Shown: positions 18,891 to 29,260, counted from the first letter of the stretch. The stretch is DNA of 43,142 nucleotides from Xenorhabdus khoisanae (GCF_001037465.1 NZ_LFCV01000073.1:1-43142); one strand, 5' to 3'. Program-made: numbers and translations. The notes: generated by a model not told the origin, from the sequence alone.

Positions 18891-19075
18891 GGGTTCTCCA
18901 AGATGCCGTTGCAGGTGGTAACCCTTGAACCCTTGGTTCAAGGTGAACGTAGAGTCGTTTCTATTAGGCTTCTTGGTCTGGCCAAGCATGCTCACAAGAA
19001 ACAGAGCACTACATTCTATAAGGTATGAAATATCGGCTCAGGGGACTTCCCCGCTCACGCACACCTCAGAGAAAT
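18891..19075 (-). ncRNA. ssrS: 6S RNA
   Basis: On the minus strand the 185-nt sequence begins ATTTCTCTGAGGTG and ends GCATCTTGGAGAACCC; these ends pair as in E. coli 6S RNA (about 184 nt). Strongly conserved blocks include AGTCCCCTGAGCCGATATTT, the TGAGCATGCT segment and ACCTTGAACCAAGGGTTCAA. The molecule mimics an open promoter, binds sigma-70 RNA polymerase, and lowers transcription in stationary phase. Its place between zapA and fau is the conserved one. End points are set by alignment and may differ by a few bases. Confidence 0.97.
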
Positions 19076-19096
19076 TTTTTGCTGCTTAAAACTCTA

Positions 19097-19128
19097 AATA
19101 GGCTCTAAACAACGCTATAGAGCCTATT
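19097..19128 (-). terminator. Hairpin between zapA and ssrS
   Basis: AATAGGCTCTA (19097-19107) and TAGAGCCTATT (19118-19128) form a perfect 11-bp stem with a 10-nt loop. Downstream on the minus strand TTTAGAGTTTT follows, so it may end zapA transcription. It also lies in the 6S RNA promoter region. Confidence 0.55.
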
Positions 19129-19224
19129 GTATGGAACTAAACGAAGAAAGCAACTGCTTATATTCATCTATAGTGACTACTGCCTGATTTATCAACAAGA
19201 ATGAGTTTATTGACAGGTGGAACA

Positions 19225-19530
19225 TCAGGTAATTTTACCTTGTTCTAACAATGCGTTTTCAATAGTCTGCTGGAGCATTTTTATTTTTTGTTCCATATTG
19301 TAGGCATAATCACGGGTTTTCATTTTTTCTTGTGCTAACTCGTGACAAACATTCAGCGCTACAATAAAAACCAGCTGCTCAGTGTTAGTTACTCTGGTGC
19401 GTTCTTTGAGGTTTTGCAAACGTTGATCAAGCTCCTCAGCAGCAGCTTGCAATGCTTCTATCTGCTCTGGTGGACAATTGACACGTAATGACCGCCCAAA
19501 AATCTGAATATCTACTGGTTGTGCAGACAT
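19225..19530 (-). CDS. zapA: Cell division protein ZapA
   Basis: Cytoplasmic protein that cross-links FtsZ protofilaments and stabilises the Z ring. It has 101 residues (109 in E. coli; the C-terminal tail is shorter). The N-terminal domain is [20 protein letters not shown]; a long coiled-coil helix follows ([23 protein letters not shown], then the heptad-like [22 protein letters not shown]). The ATG at 19530 has AGGAAGG upstream and matches the family start; the frame is open to 19587 without support. Confidence 0.96.
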   Translation of the reverse strand: MSAQPVDIQIFGRSLRVNCPPEQIEALQAAAEELDQRLQNLKERTRVTNTEQLVFIVALNVCHELAQEKMKTRDYAYNMEQKIKMLQQTIENALLEQGKIT

Positions 19531-19796
19531 GACACCTTCCTGATTTATTACTGTGCCGATACCTTGATTTTGACATATAGCCCTCATCTTTCAAATTGTA
19601 GCTTTAATGGCTGAGTTACAACTTGAAATCTCTTGGGCATAAAATAAATTTTGGTATAAAAACAAGGTCGACACCAATCATTACCGTACAATACCAAAAG
19701 CTCCCCCTCCTTATATCGGTGTATGCTGTCTGGTATAGCGACTCCCCTTGATGGTAGCATAGCATGAACTTATATCGCCAACGATGATCAATATAC

Positions 19797-20372
19797 ATGT
19801 CTATACAAAACTCATTACCTAATTATCAGTCATTTGATGAAATTTTGCATCAACAGTCCGTTGCGCTGACAGCAGCAGAAATGCACGGCTTAATCAGTGG
19901 ATTACTATGTGGTGGAAATCATGATAGTAGTTGGCAGTCATTGGTGCATGATCTCGCGAATGATGGTCTGGCATTTTCTCAGGTTTTGTCCGTACCTCTC
20001 AGGGAATTGTACGAAACGACCTTTGAATTGCTTGATGACAGTAATTTTGCATTTAAGCTACTGCTTCCTGATGAAGAAGCCGGTGTTTTTGAATGTGCGG
20101 ATGCGTTGGCGGGATGGGTGAACCATTTTCTATTGGGATTGGGTGTCGCAAATCCAAAATTGACAGAAAAACCAGAAATTAAAGAAATTGTCACCGATTT
20201 ACGTAATATCGGCATGCTGGGGTATGACGAGGACGAAGATCAAGAAGAGCTGTCCCAAGCTCTTGAAGAAGTCCTGGAATATGTTCGTGTTGCAGTTCAG
20301 CTTTGTTATATCGCTTTAGCAACGCCGAAAACTTCAGGTAGTGCAAAAAATGAAAAACCAACGTTGCACTGA
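19797..20372 (+). CDS. ygfB: UPF0149 family protein YgfB
   Basis: 191-residue acidic protein of the YgfB/YecA family; function unknown in enterobacteria. Conserved features: [39 protein letters not shown], the very acidic [23 protein letters not shown], and the C-terminal EKPTLH shared with E. coli. It is divergent from zapA across about 266 bp that must hold both promoters. It is followed by pepP-ubiH-ubiI as in E. coli, here with an inserted repeat element between ygfB and pepP. Confidence 0.95.
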   Translation: MSIQNSLPNYQSFDEILHQQSVALTAAEMHGLISGLLCGGNHDSSWQSLVHDLANDGLAFSQVLSVPLRELYETTFELLDDSNFAFKLLLPDEEAGVFECADALAGWVNHFLLGLGVANPKLTEKPEIKEIVTDLRNIGMLGYDEDEDQEELSQALEEVLEYVRVAVQLCYIALATPKTSGSAKNEKPTLH

Positions 20373-20382
20373 TTGGTGATAT

Positions 20383-20507
20383 ATACCTAATAAATTTCAA
20401 GTCGTAGCACAATGGCAAATGAACGGATCCTGAAAGCATAACTGACTGTGCGATTAGGAGCGGGTAAACGTGGCTGAGAAAGCAACAACTTGAAAGATAA
20501 AGGGTAT
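20383..20507. repeat. 125-bp MITE-like intergenic repeat
   Basis: Terminal arms ATACCTAATAAATTTCAAGT (from 20383) and, inverted, ATACCCTTTATCTTTCAAGT (from 20507) are imperfect inverted copies; similarity extends to about 26 bp per end (20383-20408, 20482-20507). The interior has no reading frame. Length and symmetry resemble ERIC-type intergenic repeats, and ends of the AAATTTCAAGT/ACTTGAAAG kind are, as I recall, frequent between genes in Photorhabdus and Xenorhabdus. It fills almost all of the ygfB-pepP gap. Confidence 0.65.
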
Positions 20508-20541
20508 CCTAACTAATAATAATGAAATCGCAGGAGAGGGT

Positions 20542-21858
20542 ATGACTAAACAAGAATATTTATCCCGTCGTCAGGCACTATTGTCAAACATGGCACCGGC
20601 CAGTGCGGCCATTATTTTTTCTGCCCCGCCTGCGACACGTAATTCAGATAGCGAGTATCCTTATCGTCAGCACAGTGATTTTCTTTATCTGACAGGTTTC
20701 AATGAGCCGGAAGCGGTTCTGATACTGATCAAAAGTGATGAAACTCACAATCATAGCGTATTGTTTAACCGTGTCCGTGATTTGAATGCGGAAATTTGGT
20801 TTGGCCGTCGTCTTGGGCAAGAAGCCGCATTGGAAAAACTGGGCGTGGATCGTGCTCTGCCATATGATGATCTCAACGAACAGCTCTATTTACTACTGAA
20901 TGGCTTAGAAGTGGTTTATCACGCGCAAGGAGAGTTTGAATACGCTGACAACATCGTATTTAGTGCCTTGGATAAATTGCGCAAAAATAGTCGCCGTAAT
21001 CTCCGTGCTCCGTCTGCTATGGTGGATTGGCGTCCGTGGCTGCATGAAATGCGCCTGTTCAAGTCGGAAGCTGAATTGGAAATCATGCGCAAGGCTGGGA
21101 AAATCAGTGCGCAGGCGCATACCCGAGCCATGCAGGTTTGTCGTCCTGACATGCTTGAATATCAGCTTGAGGCTGAGATCCATCATGAATTTACCTATCA
21201 AGGTGCACGTTATCCTGCTTATAACACCATCATTGGTGCGGGAGAAAACGCCTGCATTCTGCATTACACAGAAAATGAACGTCGAATGAAAGACGGTGAT
21301 TTAGTCTTGATCGATGCCGGATGTGAATATGAAGGGTATGCAGGCGACATTACACGGACATTTCCGGTCAATGGCAAATTTACTCGTCCACAACGTGAAA
21401 TTTATGCCATTGTGCTGGAAGCCATCAATGTTTCTCTGGAGTTATACAAACCCGGCGCCAGCATCCGCGGAGTCACTGAGCAGGTTGTGCGTATCATGGT
21501 TAATGGATTGGTAAAATTGGGAATTATGCATGGTGAAGTCGAACAATTGATCGAGACCAATGCTTATCGCCAATTTTTCATGCATGGTTTAAGTCACTGG
21601 TTGGGATTGGATGTACACGATGTGGGCAATTACGGTGTTGAGCGTGATCGCATACTGGAACCCGGTATGGTGCTGACAGTGGAGCCGGGGCTTTACATTG
21701 CGCTGGATGCGGATGTTCCGTTGGAGTACCGCGGCATTGGTATCCGTATTGAAGATGACATCGTGATAACGGAAACCGGAAATGAAAACCTGACTGAGCA
21801 TGTCGTAAAAGATCCCGATGAGATAGAAGCGCTGATGGCACAGGCGAAACAGGGTTAA
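20542..21858 (+). CDS. pepP: Xaa-Pro aminopeptidase (aminopeptidase P II)
   Basis: Dinuclear Mn-dependent enzyme releasing N-terminal residues before proline, 438 residues (441 in E. coli). The N-terminal domain begins TKQEYLSRRQALLSNM; the C-terminal pita-bread fold carries the metal ligands in LIDAGCEYEGYAGDITRTFP (two Asp), HGLSHWLGLDVHD (His), VLTVEPGLYI (Glu) and GIRIEDDIVIT (Glu). A GGAGAGGG site precedes the ATG. It is the first gene of pepP-ubiH-ubiI; ubiH starts 24 bp after its stop. Confidence 0.98.
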   Translation: MTKQEYLSRRQALLSNMAPASAAIIFSAPPATRNSDSEYPYRQHSDFLYLTGFNEPEAVLILIKSDETHNHSVLFNRVRDLNAEIWFGRRLGQEAALEKLGVDRALPYDDLNEQLYLLLNGLEVVYHAQGEFEYADNIVFSALDKLRKNSRRNLRAPSAMVDWRPWLHEMRLFKSEAELEIMRKAGKISAQAHTRAMQVCRPDMLEYQLEAEIHHEFTYQGARYPAYNTIIGAGENACILHYTENERRMKDGDLVLIDAGCEYEGYAGDITRTFPVNGKFTRPQREIYAIVLEAINVSLELYKPGASIRGVTEQVVRIMVNGLVKLGIMHGEVEQLIETNAYRQFFMHGLSHWLGLDVHDVGNYGVERDRILEPGMVLTVEPGLYIALDADVPLEYRGIGIRIEDDIVITETGNENLTEHVVKDPDEIEALMAQAKQG

Positions 21859-21882
21859 GGTTAAAATAATCAGGAAGTGATA

Positions 21883-23064
21883 ATGAACGTGATTATCGTG
21901 GGTGGAGGAATGGCAGGAGCGACACTGGCACTGGCTATTTCTTCGCTGAGTCGGGGGCAGTTACAAGTCTCCTTAATTGAAGTCGCAGAACCCACTCAGG
22001 AGCATCCGGGTTTTGATGCGAGAGCCATTGCCTTGGCTTATGGTACATGTCAGCGCTTGGATCAGATCGATATTTGGTCTGCACTGAAACATTGTGTGAC
22101 TCCAATCACTCACGTTCATGTCAGCGACCGTGGTCATAACGGTTTTGTCAATATCCGCGCTGATGATTATCATATTCCGGCATTGGGTAATGTGATTGAA
22201 TTACATGATGCCGGTATCCATCTGTTTGATTTACTGAAACAGTCACCGAATATCAAACTTTATTGTCCGGCTACAGTGAATTCCGTCGAGCGTCTGGAAA
22301 ATTCTGTCATTGTTACGCTTAATAATGGTGAAAAACTGACAGGGGAATTGCTGGTGGCTGCGGACGGTAGCCATTCTGCGATAGCTCAGGCGTGTAATAT
22401 TCCATTCCAGCGGCAATCTTACGATCAGGTAGCGATTATCGCCAATGTCCTGACTTCTGAGCACCCCCAAGGAAGAGCGTTTGAACGCTTTACTGAACAT
22501 GGCCCGTTAGCTCTCTTGCCTATGTCTGAAGGGCGCAGTTCTTTGGTGTGGTGTCACCCACTGGAAAAACAGTCAGAAATCAATGGATGGGGTCAGGCCG
22601 AATTCATCCAACATCTGCAACAAGCATTTGGCTGGCGTTTAGGGAAAATATTGGAAACCGGTCAGCGGTACAGTTATCCATTGGCTTTATCGACAGCAAG
22701 CCGGCAAATTAGCCATCGCCTGGCGCTGGTCGGCAATGCATCCCAAACTTTGCACCCGATTGCCGGGCAAGGTTTTAACTTAGGTATGCGTGATGTTATG
22801 GCATTGGCGCAGATCATTTCAGAATCGGCTATTGCAGGGCAAGATATTGGAGCCTATAAAATGCTGGCTCAATATCAGCAGCAGCGTGAGGCAGATCGTG
22901 AAACGACAATTGGTATCACGGATGGATTGGTCAGATTATTCGCCAATGACTACTTGCCGTTAAGAATCGGGCGAAATTTGGGTCTGATGACGATGGAAGC
23001 ATTACCACCGATACGGGATCTATTTGCCCGCCAGACATTGGGTTGGGTTACCCGGTCAGCTTAG
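21883..23064 (+). CDS. ubiH: 2-octaprenyl-6-methoxyphenol hydroxylase UbiH
   Basis: FAD monooxygenase that hydroxylates the ubiquinone precursor ring (C4 position). It has 393 residues. The FAD Rossmann motif is VIIVGGGMAGATLALAIS at the N-terminus; the mid motif is LVAADGSHSAIAQAC; the second FAD motif is ALVGNASQTLHPIAGQGFNL. The ATG at 21883 is 7 bp after AGGA and matches the E. coli start; a GTG two codons earlier (21877) is too near that site. ubiI follows 23 bp after the stop. Confidence 0.97.
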   Translation: MNVIIVGGGMAGATLALAISSLSRGQLQVSLIEVAEPTQEHPGFDARAIALAYGTCQRLDQIDIWSALKHCVTPITHVHVSDRGHNGFVNIRADDYHIPALGNVIELHDAGIHLFDLLKQSPNIKLYCPATVNSVERLENSVIVTLNNGEKLTGELLVAADGSHSAIAQACNIPFQRQSYDQVAIIANVLTSEHPQGRAFERFTEHGPLALLPMSEGRSSLVWCHPLEKQSEINGWGQAEFIQHLQQAFGWRLGKILETGQRYSYPLALSTASRQISHRLALVGNASQTLHPIAGQGFNLGMRDVMALAQIISESAIAGQDIGAYKMLAQYQQQREADRETTIGITDGLVRLFANDYLPLRIGRNLGLMTMEALPPIRDLFARQTLGWVTRSA

Positions 23065-23087
23065 GCAGATTAAGAGGAAAGAAAAAC

Positions 23088-24320
23088 ATGCAATCATTTG
23101 ATGTGGTGATCGCAGGGGGCGGTATGGTTGGCCTTGCGCTGGCCTGTGGTTTGCAAGGTAGCGGTTTGCGCATCGCGATTGTAGAAGAACATTCACCAAC
23201 AAAGAAATTTGATGCCAATGAAGAACATGCGTTGCGTGTATCGGCCATCAATGCAGCAAGTGAACGTTTACTCACTCATCTTGGTGTCTGGCAGAATATT
23301 CTTGCGATGAGAGCGAGTCCTTATCAGGGCATGGAAGTTTGGGATCAGGATAGCTTCGGCCGCATTCAGTTTAATGCGGACGAAAATGGCCTGACACATC
23401 TTGGTCATATCATTGAGAATCATGTAATCCGACAAGCGCTTTGGCAACGTGCGGAAAATTTGTCAGATGTGACGATTCTTACCCCATCCACCCTCCAGAA
23501 TGTTGCCTGGGGAGAAAGTGAAGCCTTCATCACCTTATCTGATGGAAGCATGCTAACTTCGCGCTTAGTCGTTGGTGCAGACGGCGCACACTCTTGGTTG
23601 CGTCAACATGCCGATATTCCACTGACTTTTTGGGATTATGAGCATCATGCGCTGATAGCAACTATTCGCACTGAAGAACCTCATCAGGGCGTTGCACGTC
23701 AGGTTTTTCATGGTGATGGAATATTAGCTTTCTTGCCGTTGTCTGATCCTCATTTATGCTCAATTGTTTGGTCACTGCCGGCTGAATCGGCACAACAGCG
23801 CAAAACCATGGAACCTGAATTGTTCAATCGGCAATTGGGTGTGACATTTGACATGCGGCTAGGCCAATGTGAATTAATCAGTGATCGGCAAGCTATTCCA
23901 TTAATGGGGCGTTATGCCCGCAACTTTGCCGCGCATCGCCTGGCACTATTGGGAGATGCGGCACATACCATTCATCCTTTGGCTGGTCAGGGTGTCAACC
24001 TGGGGTTTATGGATGTGGCTGAACTGATTAGTGAATTGAACCGACTGAATTGCGAGGGAAAAGACATTGGTCAGTATCTCTATTTAGGGCGTTATGAACG
24101 CCGTCGTAAGCACAGTGCTGCGGTTATGTTGGCAGGCATGCAGGGATTCCGTCAGTTATTTGAGGGTAATAATCCGGCTAAAAAGTTATTGCGAGGGGTT
24201 GGATTAGCATTGGCTGATCACTTACCGGGAATAAAACCGCAATTGCTTCGCCACGCAATGGGCCTCAACGATCTCCCTGACTGGCTCATTTCCCAAACCG
24301 CTTCGGTTGAAAAAATCTAA
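23088..24320 (+). CDS. ubiI: 2-octaprenylphenol hydroxylase UbiI (VisC)
   Basis: FAD monooxygenase for the C5 hydroxylation in ubiquinone synthesis, paralogous to the adjacent UbiH. It has 410 residues (400 in E. coli). Motifs: VVIAGGGMVGLALACGLQGSG, VVGADGAHSWLRQHADIPL, LLGDAAHTIHPLAGQGVNLG. The ATG at 23088 has AAGAGGA at 23072-23078; the frame is open upstream to 23043, where it would overlap the end of ubiH, but homologues start MQSxDV as here. The C-terminus is about ten residues longer than in E. coli. Confidence 0.96.
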   Translation: MQSFDVVIAGGGMVGLALACGLQGSGLRIAIVEEHSPTKKFDANEEHALRVSAINAASERLLTHLGVWQNILAMRASPYQGMEVWDQDSFGRIQFNADENGLTHLGHIIENHVIRQALWQRAENLSDVTILTPSTLQNVAWGESEAFITLSDGSMLTSRLVVGADGAHSWLRQHADIPLTFWDYEHHALIATIRTEEPHQGVARQVFHGDGILAFLPLSDPHLCSIVWSLPAESAQQRKTMEPELFNRQLGVTFDMRLGQCELISDRQAIPLMGRYARNFAAHRLALLGDAAHTIHPLAGQGVNLGFMDVAELISELNRLNCEGKDIGQYLYLGRYERRRKHSAAVMLAGMQGFRQLFEGNNPAKKLLRGVGLALADHLPGIKPQLLRHAMGLNDLPDWLISQTASVEKI

Positions 24321-24526
24321 TTTATCCTCCCATTTAGGATTAGTTTTTCTTATATTAGACTAAGGTGTGTTCAGTTGATTTGCTTCACACTTTAGTCATT
24401 TCCTAATCGAAAAAGATTGGTTCCTGCCGTTTATTGCAAATTTTGAGCGCTTTGACGCAATAAATTAGACAAAAATTCTGCATGATAGTAAGCGTTTTTT
24501 CAGGTTATCACACCAATGCCGCTAAT
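24317..24526. promoter_or_regulatory. gcv upstream region with six CTAAT motifs
   Basis: The 372-bp gap before gcvT contains six copies of CTAAT or its complement ATTAG: 24317-24321, 24339-24343, 24354-24358, 24403-24407, 24464-24468 and 24522-24526. CTAAT is the reported core of GcvA binding sites in the E. coli gcv control region. No glycine riboswitch is recognisable. The assignment is by motif only in an AT-rich region, so it is tentative. Confidence 0.4.
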
Positions 24527-24692
24527 TTATTTTATGGTTCATTTCCAGTTTCAGTGATAACTTCTGATTCTAAGGTATCGTTTGCGTGATTAACCGCTTC
24601 TTTGCTTCATGATCCAACATCTGCCGGTTAATGCGCCGTATGTTTTTTCAGGTCACGAATGTTTTCATGTCAAGAATGGAAAGAGGGAAATA

Positions 24693-25790
24693 ATGTCAAA
24701 ACACACCCCACTATATGATCAACATCTGGTATGCGGAGCACGCATGGTAGATTTTCATGGCTGGATGATGCCCCTGCATTATGGTTCACAAATCGACGAG
24801 CATCATATCGTGCGTACTGATGCTGGTATGTTCGACGTTTCCCACATGACTATTGTGGATCTGCACGGCCTAGGTTGCCGTGATTTTCTCCGTTACCTTC
24901 TGGCAAATGACATCGCCAAACTGACCGAGCAGGGCAAGGCGCTTTATACCGGAATGCTGAATGCTTCTGGTGGCGTGATTGATGACCTGATTGTCTACTT
25001 CTTCACTGATAACTTCTATCGTATGGTTGTTAATTCAGCAACGCGTGAGAAAGATTTAGCATGGATTAACCAACATGCGGAGAAATATGACGTCGAGATT
25101 ACAGTGCGTGATGATTTGGCTCTGATCGCTGTTCAGGGGCCAAATGCACAAGCCAAAGTTCAATCACTATTAAGCGATGAACAAAAGCAGGCTGTAATCG
25201 GTATGAAGCCTTTTTGGGGCGTCCAGTCCGGCGCTCTCTTTATTGCGACGACGGGTTACACTGGTGAAGCGGGTTATGAAATTGCGTTACCAAAAGAACA
25301 CGCAGCAGATTTCTGGCAGCAGTTATTAACCGTAGGTGTAAAACCTGCGGGATTGGGAGCACGTGACACATTACGTCTCGAAGCGGGCATGAATCTTTAT
25401 GGTCAGGAGATGGATGAAACCATTTCACCACTGGCCGCCAACATGGGATGGACGATTGCCTGGAAACCGGAAGATCGTCAGTTCATTGGCCGCGAAGCGC
25501 TGGAAAGGCAGCGTGAAGCCGGTACAGATCAGTTGGTAGGGTTAATCATGCGTGAAAAAGGAGTGCTGCGCGGTGGTTTAACCGTCAGTTTCACCGATAA
25601 TTCAGGCGAAATTCGTTCCGGTGTGATTACCAGCGGAACATTCTCCCCAACTCTGGGATTTAGTATCGCCCTTGCACGTGTACCACAAGGTATTGGTGAA
25701 CAAGCGATTGTTCAGATCCGTAATCGTGAAATGCCTGTTCAGGTTGTGAAACCGGGTTTTGTGCGGATGGGTAAACCACTCGTAGACTGA
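24693..25790 (+). CDS. gcvT: Glycine cleavage T protein (aminomethyltransferase)
   Basis: Transfers the aminomethyl carbon from lipoyl-GcvH to tetrahydrofolate, releasing ammonia. It has 365 residues (364 in E. coli). Motifs: [48 protein letters not shown], and the folate-binding [14 protein letters not shown], with [20 protein letters not shown]. The ATG at 24693 has AGAGGGA at 24682-24688 and matches the E. coli start; an in-frame ATG at 24609 would add 28 unconserved residues. It is paralogous to YgfZ in this window, which has the same fold. Confidence 0.97.
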   Translation: MSKHTPLYDQHLVCGARMVDFHGWMMPLHYGSQIDEHHIVRTDAGMFDVSHMTIVDLHGLGCRDFLRYLLANDIAKLTEQGKALYTGMLNASGGVIDDLIVYFFTDNFYRMVVNSATREKDLAWINQHAEKYDVEITVRDDLALIAVQGPNAQAKVQSLLSDEQKQAVIGMKPFWGVQSGALFIATTGYTGEAGYEIALPKEHAADFWQQLLTVGVKPAGLGARDTLRLEAGMNLYGQEMDETISPLAANMGWTIAWKPEDRQFIGREALERQREAGTDQLVGLIMREKGVLRGGLTVSFTDNSGEIRSGVITSGTFSPTLGFSIALARVPQGIGEQAIVQIRNREMPVQVVKPGFVRMGKPLVD

Positions 25791-25858
25791 TTTTTGGTTG
25801 TAATGTTTTGATTGTTTTAATTTTTTATTAATCAATAAGAAACAAGGAGATGGCAACG

Positions 25859-26251
25859 ATGAGTCATGTACCAACAGAATTGAAATATACAGAATCACAC
25901 GAATGGGTTCGTTCGGAAGGAAATGGTGAATACACGGTAGGTATTACCGAACATGCTCAACAATTATTGGGTGATATGGTGTTCGTTGATTTGCCTGACG
26001 TCGGCACAGAGGTAAATAATGGTGATGATTGCGCAGTTGTAGAATCAGTTAAAGCTGCTTCTGATATCTACGCGCCATTGAGTGGTAAAGTCATCGCTGT
26101 TAACCCTGAGTTGGAAGGCTCACCCGAATTAGTGAATAGTGAGCCATATAACGAAGGTTGGCTGTTCCGCATCAAAATTACTGATGAGAGTGAACTGACT
26201 AACCTGCTTGATGCTGAAGGTTATCAGTCACTTTTAGAAGAAGACGAATAA
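25859..26251 (+). CDS. gcvH: Glycine cleavage H protein
   Basis: Small lipoyl carrier that shuttles the aminomethyl group between GcvP, GcvT and Lpd. It has 130 residues (129 in E. coli). The lipoylation motif is [18 protein letters not shown], with the lipoyl lysine in SVKAA. The ATG at 25859 lies 9 bp after AAGGAG (25844-25849); the earlier in-frame ATG at 25850 abuts that site and is unlikely. It is the second gene of the gcvTHP operon, 68 bp after gcvT. Confidence 0.98.
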   Translation: MSHVPTELKYTESHEWVRSEGNGEYTVGITEHAQQLLGDMVFVDLPDVGTEVNNGDDCAVVESVKAASDIYAPLSGKVIAVNPELEGSPELVNSEPYNEGWLFRIKITDESELTNLLDAEGYQSLLEEDE

Positions 26252-26262
26252 TTGTATTGACC

Positions 26263-26294
26263 GCCCCATATCACGTTGTGAATGGGGCTTTTTT
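26263..26294 (+). terminator. Terminator-like hairpin inside the gcv operon
   Basis: GCCCCAT (26263-26269) and ATGGGGC (26282-26288) form a perfect stem with a 12-nt loop, directly followed by TTTTTT. This is a full intrinsic-terminator layout 12 bp after gcvH and about 40 bp before gcvP. It probably lowers gcvP relative to gcvTH, or protects the gcvTH mRNA end. Confidence 0.8.
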
Positions 26295-26334
26295 ATGTGT
26301 GCCGTTTTTAGCTAGTTTCAGGAAATTATCATCA

Positions 26335-29211
26335 ATGACTCAGACACTAATCCAACTTGAAAATCAAGGTGAATTCATTCGTCGCCACATTGGTTCTTCT
26401 GCTGAACAGCAAACAGAAATGTTGGCGATAGTTGGTGCAAATTCTCTTGACGATCTGACAAATAAAATCGTTCCCCGCAATATTGCATTGTCAGAACCGC
26501 CAGCAATCGGTGAAAGTGCAACAGAACAACAGGCACTGGCTGAATTAAAGGCAATGGCGAGCCAGAACCAGCGCTATCAATCTTATATTGGCATGGGATA
26601 CGCGCCATCGATACTTCCGCCTGTCATCTTGCGTAATTTGTTGGAAAACCCGGGCTGGTATACGGCTTATACGCCTTACCAACCAGAAGTTTCTCAAGGT
26701 CGGCTGGAAGCTCTGCTCAATTTCCAGCAAGTTACGATTGACCTGACGGGTTTGGATCTTGCGTCTGCTTCTCTGTTGGATGAAGCAACAGCAGCGGCAG
26801 AAGCCATGGCAATGGCAAAACGAATCAGCAAATTGAAGAATGCTGAGCGTTTTTTTGTGGCAGATGACATTCATCCACAGACATTGGATGTTGTGCGTAC
26901 CCGTGCTGAAACATTTGGGTTTGAAGTCATTGTTGATAAAGCAGAGAAAGCACTGGAGTTAGAAGGTGTTTTTGGTGTTCTGTTGCAACAAATTGGCACA
27001 ACGGGTGAAGTTCACGATTACAGTGATCTCATCGTGAAACTGAAAGAACGTAAAATCATTGTCAGCGTCGCGGCAGATTTCATGGCACTAGTCATGCTGA
27101 CAGCACCGGGTAAACAAGGGGCTGACATTGTATTTGGTTCTGCGCAGCGTTTTGGTGTGCCGATGGGATACGGTGGCCCTCACGCCGCCTTCTTTGCCTG
27201 CCGTGATGAATTCAAACGTTCCATGCCGGGGCGTATTATTGGTGTTTCCCGTGATGCAGCGGGTAACAGGGCATTGCGTATGGCAATGCAAACACGTGAG
27301 CAACATATCCGCCGTGAAAAAGCGAACTCTAATATCTGTACCTCTCAAGTCTTGCTGGCAAATATTGCAGGCATGTATGCGGTTTACCACGGCGAGGAAG
27401 GCTTAAAGCGCATCGCTAGCCGCATTCATCGACTGACTGATATTCTGGCTGCTGGCTTGCAACAAGCGGGTATCACACTGCGTCATAAAACATGGTTTGA
27501 TACGTTGACGGTTGAAGTGGCAGATAAAGCTCAGGTCTTGGCAAGAGCGGAGAAAGCGCAGATTAACCTGCGTACCGATATTTTCGGGGCTGTTGGTGTG
27601 TCATTGAGTGAAAAAACCAGCCGCGATGACCTGATAACCTTATTCCGGGTGCTGACGGGATCTGACGCTGTATTGGATATCGAAACGCTCGATAGCACAA
27701 GAGCGAATGACAACCAATCTATCCCTGCCAGCATGCTGCGTAATGATGAGATACTGACGCACGATAACTTCCGCCGTTATCATAGCGAAACGGACATGAT
27801 GCGTTATATGCACAGTCTGGAGCGTAAAGATTTGGCGCTGAATCAGGCAATGATCCCGCTGGGATCGTGCACCATGAAACTGAATGCGGTCGCAGAAATC
27901 ACGCCGATAACATGGCCTGAATTTACCGATATGCATCCTTTCTGCCCGACAGAGCAGGCACAAGGTTATCATCAGTTAATCAGTCAACTTTCCCATTGGT
28001 TGGTGCTATTGACTGGATATGATGCATTTTGTATGCAGCCAAATTCGGGGGCACAAGGGGAGTATGCTGGTCTGTTGGCAATTCGTCGCTATTACGCCAG
28101 CCGTGGTGAACAGCATCGTCATATTTGCTTAATACCAAGCTCAGCGCATGGGACAAACCCTGCCTCGGCACATATGGCGGGCATGACAGTTGTGGTTGTG
28201 AACTGTGACAAAGAAGGCAACATTGATCTGACCGATCTGCGTGAAAAAGCAGAAAATCATCGTGACGCTCTGGCTTGTATCATGGTGACTTACCCATCAA
28301 CTCACGGTGTGTATGAAGAAACCATTCGTGAGATTTGCGACATTATCCATCAAAATGGTGGTCAGGTTTACCTTGATGGCGCGAACATGAACGCCCAAGT
28401 GGGGATCACTACGCCGGGCTTTATTGGCGCAGATGTTTCGCACCTGAATCTGCATAAAACTTTCTGTATTCCACATGGCGGTGGTGGCCCGGGTATGGGG
28501 CCGATTGGTGTGAAAAAACACCTTGCCCCATTTGTACCCGGTCACTCAGTGGTGGAAATGGATGGTGTTACGACACTGGGGGCGGTATCCGCAGCGCCAT
28601 TTGGAAGTGCTTCCATTTTGCCAATTAGCTGGATGTATATTCGCATGATGGGTGCCAAAGGACTGAAGCAAGCCAGTCAGGTTGCTATCCTGAATGCAAA
28701 CTACATCGCTGCTCGCCTGAAAGGGGCTTATGAAATCCTTTATACCGGACGTGATGGTTACGTTGCCCATGAATGTATTCTGGACATTCGCCCATTGAAA
28801 GAAGAGTTCGGTATCAGCGAAATGGATATCGCCAAGCGTCTGATTGACTATGGTTTCCATGCACCAACCATGTCATTCCCTGTTGCGGGTACTTTGATGG
28901 TTGAGCCAACGGAATCAGAAAGCAAAGTTGAAATTGATCGCTTTATTGACGCAATGCTGGCAATCCGTGAAGAAATCAGCAAAGTGGCAAAAGGGGAATG
29001 GTCTTTGGAAGATAACCCACTGGTTAACGCGCCACACATTCAGACTGAACTTGTTTCTGAATGGAACCATGCCTACAGCCGTGAAGTTGCTGTTTTCCCA
29101 ACGGTGGAAACGAAGGCCAACAAATATTGGCCGACGGTTAAACGTCTGGACGATGTTTACGGTGACCGCAACTTACATTGCTCTTGTGCGCCGATTGACG
29201 ATTATCGTTAA
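26335..29211 (+). CDS. gcvP: Glycine dehydrogenase (decarboxylating), P protein
   Basis: PLP enzyme that decarboxylates glycine and loads the aminomethyl group on lipoyl-GcvH. It has 958 residues (957 in E. coli) and comprises the fused two halves of the P protein. The N-terminal half has [20 protein letters not shown] and [16 protein letters not shown]. The PLP lysine is in the C-terminal half ([21 protein letters not shown]). C-terminal [16 protein letters not shown] is conserved. The ATG at 26335 matches MTQTLxQLEN of E. coli and has AGGA at 26320-26323; the frame is open to 26257, but that part contains the terminator-like hairpin. Last gene of gcvTHP. Confidence 0.98.
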   Translation: MTQTLIQLENQGEFIRRHIGSSAEQQTEMLAIVGANSLDDLTNKIVPRNIALSEPPAIGESATEQQALAELKAMASQNQRYQSYIGMGYAPSILPPVILRNLLENPGWYTAYTPYQPEVSQGRLEALLNFQQVTIDLTGLDLASASLLDEATAAAEAMAMAKRISKLKNAERFFVADDIHPQTLDVVRTRAETFGFEVIVDKAEKALELEGVFGVLLQQIGTTGEVHDYSDLIVKLKERKIIVSVAADFMALVMLTAPGKQGADIVFGSAQRFGVPMGYGGPHAAFFACRDEFKRSMPGRIIGVSRDAAGNRALRMAMQTREQHIRREKANSNICTSQVLLANIAGMYAVYHGEEGLKRIASRIHRLTDILAAGLQQAGITLRHKTWFDTLTVEVADKAQVLARAEKAQINLRTDIFGAVGVSLSEKTSRDDLITLFRVLTGSDAVLDIETLDSTRANDNQSIPASMLRNDEILTHDNFRRYHSETDMMRYMHSLERKDLALNQAMIPLGSCTMKLNAVAEITPITWPEFTDMHPFCPTEQAQGYHQLISQLSHWLVLLTGYDAFCMQPNSGAQGEYAGLLAIRRYYASRGEQHRHICLIPSSAHGTNPASAHMAGMTVVVVNCDKEGNIDLTDLREKAENHRDALACIMVTYPSTHGVYEETIREICDIIHQNGGQVYLDGANMNAQVGITTPGFIGADVSHLNLHKTFCIPHGGGGPGMGPIGVKKHLAPFVPGHSVVEMDGVTTLGAVSAAPFGSASILPISWMYIRMMGAKGLKQASQVAILNANYIAARLKGAYEILYTGRDGYVAHECILDIRPLKEEFGISEMDIAKRLIDYGFHAPTMSFPVAGTLMVEPTESESKVEIDRFIDAMLAIREEISKVAKGEWSLEDNPLVNAPHIQTELVSEWNHAYSREVAVFPTVETKANKYWPTVKRLDDVYGDRNLHCSCAPIDDYR

Positions 29212-29238
29212 TGACGATTTAGATTGATTTATTGTCAA

Positions 29239-29260
29239 CCCCCGTCTGATAAGATGGGGG
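29239..29260 (+). terminator. Hairpin after gcvP
   Basis: CCCCCGTC and GATGGGGG pair (one G:T) around a TGATAA loop, 27 bp after gcvP. No T-run follows; likely the 3' boundary of the gcv transcript. The rest of 29212-29523 is AT-rich and holds the two symmetric sites listed next. Confidence 0.55.

Noticed and set aside
18842..18901. 20-codon N-terminal extension of fau
   Set aside because: It overlaps the 3' end of 6S RNA and has no family support.
24321..24692. Glycine riboswitch upstream of gcvT
   Set aside because: No tandem aptamer core is visible, and enterobacterial gcv operons are known to use GcvA/GcvR/Lrp instead.
26257..26334. 26-codon N-terminal extension of gcvP
   Set aside because: It encodes the arms of the intraoperon terminator hairpin and is absent from homologues.
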